A stretch of 7,677 nucleotides of DNA from Crocinitomix sp. (GTDB lineage Bacteria; Bacteroidota; Bacteroidia; Flavobacteriales_D; Crocinitomicaceae): contig JADZFJ010000024.1 in the NCBI GenBank assembly GCA_020849935.1, positions 1-7,677 of the forward strand, in the 5' to 3' direction. A program made the position numbers and the translations under genes. The notes under the pieces are model-generated. The model saw only the letters and a program-made list of their open reading frames with translations. It was not told where the DNA came from and ran no database searches. Positions 1 to 6,453 of the stretch are shown one piece after another. Positions within the stretch are counted from its first letter, which is position 1; the number at the start of each line of letters is the position of its first letter.

Positions 1-2
1 AA

Positions 3-650
3 GAAATTACGGTGGAAGGTTCAGGTGCTGAAACATATACTTGGGATCCTGCTACAGTGATCAATGGGGTTGCTTTTGCACCAGATGCAACGGGAACGTT
101 TACGTATGAAGTAACTGGAACAGATGCAAATGGATGTGAAAACACAGCGACAACAAGTGTAACGGTTTATGATGCCTTATCAATTTCAGTGATAACGATT
201 GACGAAATGACGGGTGATGATGGAGAAATCAACATTACAGTAACAGGCGGAAATCCTGCTTATTCATTTGATTGGGATAACGACGGAACAGGTGATTTCG
301 ATGATACAGAAGATTTAACAGGCTTAGCTGGTGGAACCTACATTGTAGTTGTTCAAGATGAGGCTGGTTGTTCTATCAATGAATCAATTGTGGTAAATAG
401 TCAATTGGGTGTTGCAACAAATGCACTTTCAACCTTGACAATTTACCCAAATCCAGTTCGCGATAATTTAACGATTACCCAAGAAGGTAATTTTGTTTAT
501 CAATTGGTTACTTTAGAAGGGAAAGTGTTAGTAAATGGCACTGGATTAAATCAAAAAGTAATTGACATGAACGAATTTGCAAAAGGGGTTTATTTATTGA
601 ATGTTACTTCAAATGGACAAGAAGTGTCTACAAAAGTAATCGTGCAATAA
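3..650 (+). CDS. C-terminal part of a T9SS-exported surface protein with PKD-like and SprB-like repeats (5' end outside window)
   Basis: The reading frame is open from the window edge, so the gene starts upstream; the GTG at 12 is an internal Val codon, not a start. About 215 residues are visible. First comes an Ig/PKD-like segment (about 3-170) ending near 'TDANGC', a common ending of such repeats. Next is a SprB-like repeat (about 171-371) with 'GEINITVTGG', 'LTGLAGGTY' and 'DEAGC'. Last is a T9SS type A sorting domain (about 430-647) with the hallmark 'TIYPNPV', a 'GVYLLNV' strand and a terminal 'KVIVQ'. In this family the C-terminal domain directs passage through the type IX secretion system and is then removed as the protein is anchored or released. 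The complete protein is probably a large repetitive adhesin or extracellular enzyme; the N-terminal part that would decide is missing. A terminator follows 20 bases after the stop. The domain calls are firm; the overall role is inference. Confidence 0.9.
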   Translation, partial: EITVEGSGAETYTWDPATVINGVAFAPDATGTFTYEVTGTDANGCENTATTSVTVYDALSISVITIDEMTGDDGEINITVTGGNPAYSFDWDNDGTGDFDDTEDLTGLAGGTYIVVVQDEAGCSINESIVVNSQLGVATNALSTLTIYPNPVRDNLTITQEGNFVYQLVTLEGKVLVNGTGLNQKVIDMNEFAKGVYLLNVTSNGQEVSTKVIVQ

Positions 651-669
651 TACCAAATTCAAAAAATTT

Positions 670-704
670 AAAAAGGGGCTGCTCGTTTGAGTTAGTCCCT
701 TTTT
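670..704 (+). terminator. Rho-independent terminator of the T9SS-sorted protein gene
   Basis: The arm AAAAAGGGGCT (670-680) pairs with AGTCCCTTTTT (694-704) over 11 bp, with one G-T pair and a 13-base loop. The T run forms the 3' arm and continues to 705. It lies 20 bases past the stop codon and separates this gene from the next one. Confidence 0.75.
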
Positions 705-795
705 TATTGTTTATCACAGAAAATTCAAAGATTTTTGGAAATCCTAAAAAAGGAATAATTATTGTGGTAAATTTAGCGTGAAAACTGATTGATGA

Positions 796-1698
796 ATGCA
801 TAAACATCTTTTAATACTGTTGCTTTTGGCTTGCTTGGGGTTTTCTTATGTGAAACCGGGACAAGGTAAAAAAGTTGTGCGCTGTCAACTTCAAATCGAT
901 TCCACAAAGATAATTCCTGGTAATTTGGTCGAGGTGTCGATTATAACGGTTTTAGCTGATTCAACGGTCATAAATTCAACGAATTCCATCAATTTTGCTG
1001 ATTACGATATTCAATTAATTGGCGGTGCAGAGGTGTATCAAAAAACGAGGTATAAATTAATTTTAAAAATATTGGACGATTATTATGCGAATCCAGTTCT
1101 CAAAATTTCTGCATCGTTAAGAAGAAATCCGAAATGTTTTGTCGTTCGTTCGTTGCCAATTATTTATTCTAGCGTACAATTAGTTCAATTTAAAGGGATT
1201 GATGGTTATGATCCGCGAGCTAAATCAGAGAATGGATACAAGAAAATTCCCATTACCAAAAAAGTGAATCTTGAATTTATAGACAATACCCAAACCTTGT
1301 CCAATAACAGTGATCCCGCTATTATTGGAGGTAAAGGTCCTGATTTGGAAGTGTATATTTCCTTAATTCAAAGCGAATCGAATAAAAAATTTTTAAAAGT
1401 TCTAATCAATTCTGAATTTACATTACCCATCACCAAATACCTGCCCCTTGGAATTGGTCAACTCGAAATTCAATCGATTGGTGGAAAAGGAGGCATTAGT
1501 AAATACGGTGGAAAAGGCGGAAATGGAGGCAATGTCACCGTGCATATTACTTCCGAAGCCAAACCGTTTTTTTATCAGGTGATTATTGACAACGATGGAG
1601 GCGAAGGCGGTGATTTGTGGCGACCGAAAGTAGATGGGCAACAAAGTGGCCCTTATGGTGACAACGGCGAACTCAAAATTTTAGATTGGATTCCTTAG
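796..1698 (+). CDS. Exported protein of unknown function with a glycine-rich C-terminal part
   Basis: 300 residues; I do not recognise a named family. The start is forced: in-frame TGA codons at 790 and 793 sit directly before ATG 796. The N-terminus (K3, then hydrophobic 5-18) is an export signal. C13 follows Leu-Leu-Ala, which could be a lipobox, but the hydrophobic stretch before it is very short, so an ordinary signal peptide is equally possible. Residues 28-165 look like beta-strand-rich sequence. Residues 177-300 are more distinctive: 'GGKGPDLEVYI' (178-188), a glycine-rich turn region (229-246) with GGKGG and GGNGGN, then 'VTVHI', a second glycine patch (268-272) and 'GPYGDNGE' (285-292). 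From memory, this order resembles Bacteroidota proteins in which long GG-x-GG runs alternate with 'GPDLxVYI' and 'NITV' strands; here the runs are very short. No T9SS sorting domain is present. No clear promoter or terminator was found; ileS starts 82 bases downstream with its own promoter box. Confidence 0.85.
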   Translation: MHKHLLILLLLACLGFSYVKPGQGKKVVRCQLQIDSTKIIPGNLVEVSIITVLADSTVINSTNSINFADYDIQLIGGAEVYQKTRYKLILKILDDYYANPVLKISASLRRNPKCFVVRSLPIIYSSVQLVQFKGIDGYDPRAKSENGYKKIPITKKVNLEFIDNTQTLSNNSDPAIIGGKGPDLEVYISLIQSESNKKFLKVLINSEFTLPITKYLPLGIGQLEIQSIGGKGGISKYGGKGGNGGNVTVHITSEAKPFFYQVIIDNDGGEGGDLWRPKVDGQQSGPYGDNGELKILDWIP

Positions 1699-1747
1699 TT
1701 TCCACACCATCAACAAGCAAAGGGGGGTAAATCTCAGAAAAAATTGC

Positions 1748-1755
1748 TAATTTTG
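1748..1755 (+). promoter_or_regulatory. Bacteroidota-type -7 promoter box for ileS
   Basis: TAATTTTG matches the Bacteroidota -7 consensus TAnnTTTG at every fixed position and lies 24 bases before the ileS ATG, which predicts a very short leader. No good -33 TTTG is present at the usual distance (about 1725-1730 is G/A-rich), so the call rests on one box. A leader this short leaves no room for a T-box or attenuator. Confidence 0.5.
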
Positions 1756-1779
1756 TAGCTTGAAATTTTTACACCTATC

Positions 1780-4700
1780 ATGAGTCAAAAATATCCTGAA
1801 TATAAAGGTCTTAACCTTCCTAACGTGGCCGACCAAGTGTTGGAATATTGGAATGAAAATCGCATTTTTGAAAAAACAATTTCAACTCGCGAAGGGAACA
1901 CACCTTTTATTTTCACCGAAGGGCCTCCTTCTGCTAATGGAATGCCCGGCATTCACCACGTGATTTCTCGGTCATTAAAAGATATTTTTTGTCGATATAA
2001 AACCTTAAAAGGATTTTTAGTAAATCGAAAAGCTGGTTGGGATACCCACGGTTTGCCGGTTGAATTAAAAGTTGAAAAGGAATTAGGGATTACTAAAGAA
2101 GATATTGGGGTTAAAATCTCTGTCGAAGATTATAATAAAGCTTGCCGCGAATCGGTTATGCGATTTACGGATGAATGGAATAAATTGACCCTAAAAATGG
2201 GGTATTGGGTGGATATGAATGATCCTTATATCACCTACGAAAGTAAATACATGGAATCGGTTTGGTGGTTGCTTGGCCAACTTTACAAAAAAGAGTTGAT
2301 GTACAAAGGGTATACCATCCAACCGTATTCACCAAAAGCAGGAACAGGATTAAGTTCACACGAAATCAATCAACCGGGTTGTTATCAAAATGTGAAAGAC
2401 ACCTCTTGTGTGGCGCAATTTAAGGTAAAGGAAGGTCAAAAATTGCCTTTTTCGAACGCCAACCCATCTCAAGTTTATATTTTAGCTTGGACAACCACTC
2501 CTTGGACCTTGCCGTCGAACACCGCATTAACAGTAGGGCCGAGTATTGAATATGTGTTGGTAAAAACATTCAACCAATATACTTACGAACCGATTGAAGT
2601 TGTTCTGGCTAAAAATTTAGTTCAAAAACAATTTGGGAAAAAATTTGACCAAGTTACGTCCGTTGAAGAGGTTGTTTATGTGGCTGGCGATAAAAAAATT
2701 CCTTACTGTATAATTGGTGATTGTCTTGGAAAAGATTTATTGGGCCTTAAATACGAACAATTATTGCCGTATGTTTTACCGTACCAAGATGCTGACAAGG
2801 CTTTTGTGGTAATTCCTGGCGCTTTTGTTACTACGGAAGATGGAACAGGAGTTGTACATACGGCTCCGACTTTTGGAGCGGATGACGCATTTGTTGCAAA
2901 AGCAGCAGGGGTGCCGCCTCTTTTGATTTTAGATGAATATGAAAATCCAGTGCCGCTGGTGGATTTGCAAGGCCGTTTTAGAAAAGAAGTAAACGATCCC
3001 ATTTTTGGTTTAGGTGGCGAATACGTGAAAGAAGCTTATTTGGAAGGGGATGAAATGGAGGACGAATTGGCAAAACAACGGGTAAACCTGAAAGCCATCA
3101 TCGCCGATTTAAAAGCCTATTTAAATGTCGATGAACGGATTACGCTTAAATTGAAAATTGAAAACCGAGCATTTGCCATTGAAAAATACGAACACTCTTA
3201 CCCACATTGTTGGCGTACCGATAAACCGGTATTGTATTATCCCTTAGATTCTTGGTTCATTAAAGTAGCCGAAAATCGCCAAAAATTGGTGGAATTAAAC
3301 AATACGATTAATTGGCAACCAAAATCTACTGGCGAAGGCCGTTTTGGAAATTGGCTCGAAAATGCAAATGATTGGAATTTAAGTCGTTCGCGCTATTGGG
3401 GAATTCCAATTCCTATTTGGACCTCTGAAGATAAAACTGAGCAAATTTGTATTTCTTCGGTAGAAGAATTAAAAATGGAAGCGCAAAAGGCTGTGGATGC
3501 TGGGTTGATGGCCGTTAATCCGTTAGCTAATTTTGTGCCGGGCGATATGTCTGCTGAGAATTATAAAGCGATTGATTTACATAAAAATTACGTCGACAAC
3601 ATTATTTTGGTCTCTCCGAAAGGAAAACCAATGCGCAGAGAAACAGATTTAATTGATGTTTGGTTTGATTCTGGTGCCGTGCCGTATGCACAACATCATT
3701 ATCCTTTCGAGAATAAAGAGGCCATTGATAACCGCAAGCTTTTTCCGTCTGATTTTATTGCCGAAGGGGTGGATCAAACCCGTGGTTGGTTTTATACCCA
3801 ACACGTAATTGCAGGGTTGGTATTTGACAGTGTGGCCTATAAAAACGTAATGTCCAAGGGCTTAGTATTGGATAAAAACGGACAAAAAATGGCGAAAAGC
3901 AAAGGAAATACCGTTGAGCCTTTTGCCACCTTAGCCCAATACGGGCCAGATGCCACGCGATGGTACATGGTCACCAATTCGCAACCATGGGACAACTTAC
4001 GGTTTGACGAAGAAGGAATTGTGGAAGTCCAACGTAAGTTTTTTGGGACTTTATACAATACCTATTCGTTTTTTGCACTTTACGCCAATATCGATGGATT
4101 CAGTTACAGGGAAGAAGAGGTAGAATTGGTGAACCGACCAGAAATTGACCGCTGGATTTTATCAAAATTAAACACCTTGATTGAAGCGGTGGATGAGGCG
4201 TATACCACGTACGAACCAACCAAAGCAGGACGTTTAATCCAAAATTTTGTGGGCGACGAATTGTCCAATTGGTATGTACGTTTGTGCCGCAGACGTTTTT
4301 GGAAAGGCGAATACAGTGAAGATAAAATTTCGGCGTATCAAACCCTATACCGATGTTTAGAAACCGTTTCCATTTTAGGCGCGCCAATAGCTCCGTTTTT
4401 TATGGATCGGTTATTTCAAGATTTAAACCAAGTTTCAAACAGGTTTAATGTGGATTCTGTGCATGTGGCTTCGTTTCCGGCATATAATCAATCAGAGGTG
4501 GATGTAGATTTAGAGGAGAAAATGATCATTGCGCAAAAAGTGTCCTCAATGGTGTTGAGCTTGCGTAAAGCCAAACAAATAAAAGTGCGTCAGCCATTGC
4601 AAAAAATTATGGTACCTGTTCTAGATGCCGATTTTGCGCGACGGGCAGCTGAGGTAAAAGACATTATTTTGTCCGAAACCAACATCAAATCAATGGAACT

Positions 4701-5250
4701 TTTAACCGATACCGAAGGGGTGTTGGTGAAAAAAATTAAACCGAATTTTAAAACCATCGGACCAAAATATGGGCAACAAATGAAAGCGATTAGTTTAATG
4801 GTTGCTTCGTGGAAAGGTGCTGATATTACCAATGTCGAAAAAAATAATGGTTGGATAGGCGAATTAAATGGCGATAAAATTGAATTGGATTTAGAAGATT
4901 TTGAAATAATTACCGATGATATTCCGGGTTGGTTAGTAGCCTCCGAAGGCAGATTAACCGTGGCCTTGGATGTTACCCTCACCGACGAGTTAAAAAGCGA
5001 AGGAATCGCCAGAGAATTGGTCAGTAGAATCCAAAACTACCGCAAGGAAAGTGGTTTCGAGGTAATGGACAAAATCAACCTCTCGTTCGATGCAAATGAA
5101 TATGTAAAAGCGGCTATATTGGCCAACCAAACCTATATTTGCACAGAAGTACTCGCCAACGGAATTCAGTTCACCAACCTAACTTCAGAAAATAATGTAT
5201 TAGCCGATTTAGAAGAAGGCGATACCATTATTGAAGTACAAAAGGCGTAA
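1780..5250 (+). CDS. ileS: Isoleucyl-tRNA synthetase, type 2-like, with GIHH in place of the HIGH motif
   Basis: This cytoplasmic class I synthetase charges tRNA-Ile with isoleucine using ATP and removes mischarged valine by editing. It has 1156 residues, the normal size for the long Bacteroidota enzymes. ATG 1780 gives the family's usual beginning (MSQKYPEYKGLNLP). Visible in order: 'GPPSANGMPGIHH' (48-60), where the ATP-binding HIGH signature reads GIHH (57-60); 'GWDTHGLPVE' (86-95); the threonine-rich editing-site peptide 'WTTTPWTLPSNTA' (237-249); the editing-pocket segment 'GTGVVHTAP' with a following Asp pair (355-369); 'WNLSRSRYWGIPIPIW' (532-547); 'WFDSG' (628-632); 'RGWFY' (668-672); and the second ATP signature as KMAKS (703-707) instead of KMSKS. 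An anticodon-binding helical domain begins near 788. The C-terminal extension has no visible Cys zinc-ribbon, as expected for type 2 (eukaryote-like) enzymes. It is probably the cell's essential IleRS, although a second copy elsewhere cannot be excluded. It is probably transcribed from its own promoter. Confidence 0.98.
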   Translation: MSQKYPEYKGLNLPNVADQVLEYWNENRIFEKTISTREGNTPFIFTEGPPSANGMPGIHHVISRSLKDIFCRYKTLKGFLVNRKAGWDTHGLPVELKVEKELGITKEDIGVKISVEDYNKACRESVMRFTDEWNKLTLKMGYWVDMNDPYITYESKYMESVWWLLGQLYKKELMYKGYTIQPYSPKAGTGLSSHEINQPGCYQNVKDTSCVAQFKVKEGQKLPFSNANPSQVYILAWTTTPWTLPSNTALTVGPSIEYVLVKTFNQYTYEPIEVVLAKNLVQKQFGKKFDQVTSVEEVVYVAGDKKIPYCIIGDCLGKDLLGLKYEQLLPYVLPYQDADKAFVVIPGAFVTTEDGTGVVHTAPTFGADDAFVAKAAGVPPLLILDEYENPVPLVDLQGRFRKEVNDPIFGLGGEYVKEAYLEGDEMEDELAKQRVNLKAIIADLKAYLNVDERITLKLKIENRAFAIEKYEHSYPHCWRTDKPVLYYPLDSWFIKVAENRQKLVELNNTINWQPKSTGEGRFGNWLENANDWNLSRSRYWGIPIPIWTSEDKTEQICISSVEELKMEAQKAVDAGLMAVNPLANFVPGDMSAENYKAIDLHKNYVDNIILVSPKGKPMRRETDLIDVWFDSGAVPYAQHHYPFENKEAIDNRKLFPSDFIAEGVDQTRGWFYTQHVIAGLVFDSVAYKNVMSKGLVLDKNGQKMAKSKGNTVEPFATLAQYGPDATRWYMVTNSQPWDNLRFDEEGIVEVQRKFFGTLYNTYSFFALYANIDGFSYREEEVELVNRPEIDRWILSKLNTLIEAVDEAYTTYEPTKAGRLIQNFVGDELSNWYVRLCRRRFWKGEYSEDKISAYQTLYRCLETVSILGAPIAPFFMDRLFQDLNQVSNRFNVDSVHVASFPAYNQSEVDVDLEEKMIIAQKVSSMVLSLRKAKQIKVRQPLQKIMVPVLDADFARRAAEVKDIILSETNIKSMELLTDTEGVLVKKIKPNFKTIGPKYGQQMKAISLMVASWKGADITNVEKNNGWIGELNGDKIELDLEDFEIITDDIPGWLVASEGRLTVALDVTLTDELKSEGIARELVSRIQNYRKESGFEVMDKINLSFDANEYVKAAILANQTYICTEVLANGIQFTNLTSENNVLADLEEGDTIIEVQKA

Positions 5251-5263
5251 ATCGCTGACTTGT

Positions 5264-5285
5264 CCAATTAAGTGTTTTTAATTGG
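5264..5285 (+). terminator. Weak hairpin after ileS, possible terminator
   Basis: CCAATTAA (5264-5271) pairs perfectly with TTAATTGG (5278-5285) across a 6-base loop, 13 bases after the ileS stop. The stem is AT-rich and is not followed by a clean T run, so termination would be partial or depend on other factors. Confidence 0.4.
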
Positions 5286-5299
5286 TGGTTAAATTCTTG

Positions 5300-5329
5300 T
5301 TTGTTTTCACTTTTTTGAAAATAAATTTT
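5300..5329 (+). promoter_or_regulatory. Candidate promoter for the 5357-6190 gene
   Basis: TTTG (5300-5303) and TAAATTTT (5322-5329, one mismatch to TAnnTTTG) are 18 bases apart, close to the usual Bacteroidota -33/-7 spacing, and end 27 bases before the ATG. The region is T-rich, so a chance match is quite possible. Confidence 0.25.
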
Positions 5330-5356
5330 TTGTATTGCTGTCTTAATTGATGAAAA

Positions 5357-6190
5357 ATGTACAGAATTATCTTCATCGCATTTATCTTTATTTCTTACCG
5401 AAATTTCGGTCAGGAACATAGTACATTATTTCAATCAGAAACGATTTTAAAGAACAACGTATTTAAAGTATTGGAATATAATCCCACCGATTCGATTCGT
5501 TTTTTTGAAGATTATCCATCAGGTTACTATTCAAAGTTTGACAAATTAGGAAGGATAATTGAATCGAATCACTATTCTCCTTTTGAAATTAATGGTATCT
5601 GGCAAGCCAATATGTTTAAAAACTACTATTTGTATGACTCATTAAATAATCAAATCGGGATTGTTCAAATCAATGATCAAATGGAACAACCAATTCGATT
5701 ACTTGAAGTTAAATCTTTTGACAAACTAACAGATTCAATAAAAATTGCTCGGCTTTCAGAGAGTTTTCAAACTAATTCGAATTTTGTTTTCGAAAATATT
5801 CAAAAAATTGAGCAGATTCCCTTTTGGGGCGATACATTGAAAATTTCCAAAACACATGAACTTGTGAAAAGTATAAAAGACAGTACCATAAGTATGCATA
5901 TTTTTTACAACGAAAATGGATTAAAGGACTCCACAATATTTCGTTCAACTATTACCGGGCTCAATGGAAAATTTAACGCTGAAACTGTTACAAAATACAC
6001 CTATTACAAAAATGAAAATATTCACACCATTGTTCAAATTAATTATCAGTTAAATAACACAAGAAAGATTTATGCAATCTACGAGTATGTCTATCTTGAA
6101 AATGAATTGTTGGATTTAGTGATGTCCTTTTACTCTCATAATAATGTAACGAGGATTAGTAAATTCAAGTACTTTTTTAGGCAGAAATAA
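5357..6190 (+). CDS. Exported protein of unknown function with degenerate YD/RHS-like repeat motifs
   Basis: 277 residues; not assigned to a named family. An in-frame TGA at 5351 lies just before ATG 5357, so no longer version is possible; the overlapping ATG at 5350 is in another frame and soon stops. Residues 1-18 form a signal peptide, with likely cleavage before Q19 (FG|QEH), the Bacteroidota style. The mature part repeats a loose pattern of an aromatic strand, a turn with Asn/Asp/Gly, and a Leu/Ile-rich strand. Examples are 'YYSKFDKLGRIIES' (57-70), 'YYLYDSLNNQIGIV' (90-103), 'HIFYNENGLKDSTIF' (181-195), 'YTYYKNENIHTIVQ' (214-227) and 'YEYVYLENELLDLVM' (243-257). This is the look of YD/RHS or YwqK-type beta-hairpin repeats, but the canonical G-R-L-x-x-x spacing is only partly kept. 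No toxin tip or T9SS sorting domain is present, so it is probably periplasmic or loosely surface-located. It appears more AT-rich than ileS. It sits 106 bases after ileS and has no clear terminator. Confidence 0.85.
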   Translation: MYRIIFIAFIFISYRNFGQEHSTLFQSETILKNNVFKVLEYNPTDSIRFFEDYPSGYYSKFDKLGRIIESNHYSPFEINGIWQANMFKNYYLYDSLNNQIGIVQINDQMEQPIRLLEVKSFDKLTDSIKIARLSESFQTNSNFVFENIQKIEQIPFWGDTLKISKTHELVKSIKDSTISMHIFYNENGLKDSTIFRSTITGLNGKFNAETVTKYTYYKNENIHTIVQINYQLNNTRKIYAIYEYVYLENELLDLVMSFYSHNNVTRISKFKYFFRQK

Positions 6191-6306
6191 AAACTCGGCA
6201 CCCTCATGGGCTGAATTAATCATAGAGTATTTTAGTGTTTGATCCACCCAAGGCAACAAGCACGTTTTAAACAGTACTTTACGGCAGATAAGTTTATAAT
6301 AATTTT

Positions 6307-6390
6307 TTGGGCCCCTTTTCCTGCTTTCCATTATAGTCCCCCTTGCCAAAAGCAGGGCAAGGGCGCGCTGCCATTTCAATCAGGGGTGCG
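6307..6390 (+). repeat. REP-like GC-rich palindromic intergenic element
   Basis: This is a GC-rich island in AT-rich surroundings. It starts with a T run and GGGCCC (6309-6314), then 'CTTTTCCTGCTTTCCATTAT' (6315-6334), then a perfect central hairpin: CCCTTGCC (6340-6347) pairs with GGCAAGGG (6356-6363) around an 8-base loop. It ends with 'GCCATTTCAATCAGGGG' (6370-6386). From memory, Flavobacteriia carry many intergenic repeats with this architecture: a conserved 'CCTTTTCCTGCTTTCC' left side, a variable hairpin, and a 'TCAATCAGGG' right side. Its place between convergent genes is typical of REP-type elements. The hairpin is seen directly; the family assignment is recalled, not searched. Confidence 0.6.
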
Positions 6391-6442
6391 ATTCATGAGA
6401 ACCTTTGAAAATCAATTATCTATCGAACTAATCAGGGGTGCG
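6378..6442 (+). repeat. Direct repeat of the REP-like element's right end
   Basis: AATCAGGGGTGCG occurs at 6378-6390, the end of the palindromic element, and again at 6430-6442, 52 bases later and 11 bases before the BRO-N stop. The copies are identical over 13 bases; the bases between them are AT-rich and unrelated. The second copy suggests a nested or partly deleted second element, or a duplication at the element's edge. Confidence 0.6.
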
Positions 6443-6453
6443 GAGTTTGGAGA

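Larger units (their letters stand above)
6191..6453. other. Intergenic gap between convergent genes
   Basis: The gap of 263 bases lies between a plus-strand and a minus-strand gene. The left half (6191-6300) shows no gene, strong hairpin or recognisable remnant. The right half holds the REP-like palindromic element and its duplicated right end. Short open frames on both strands here (6239-6460 plus, 6116-6379 minus) translate to low-credibility peptides running through the palindrome and are not called as genes. Nothing here resembles the missing C-terminal half of the BRO-N gene. Confidence 0.6.

Noticed and set aside
13..650. Treating the visible 5' GTG (12) as the start of the first gene
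   Set aside because: The frame is open to the window edge, the GTG falls inside a repeat domain, and no signal peptide follows; T9SS cargo needs one.
768..775. TAAATTTA as a -7 box for the 796-1698 gene
   Set aside because: It differs from TAnnTTTG at the last base, and the only TTTG upstream (734-737) is about 30 bases away, too far for a -33 element.
1699..1779. Possible terminator or riboswitch/T-box leader before ileS
   Set aside because: No stem with a T run is present, and the space downstream of the promoter box is too short for a structured leader.
2703..3002. Minus-strand open frame inside ileS (also 3837-4058, 4100-4387, 4590-4982)
   Set aside because: All lie antisense within the conserved IleRS coding sequence and carry no recognisable motif.
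6116..6379. Minus-strand open frame of 87 codons
   Set aside because: It overlaps the end of the YD-like gene antisense and the palindrome; the translation shows no domain and no similarity to the missing BRO-N C-terminus.
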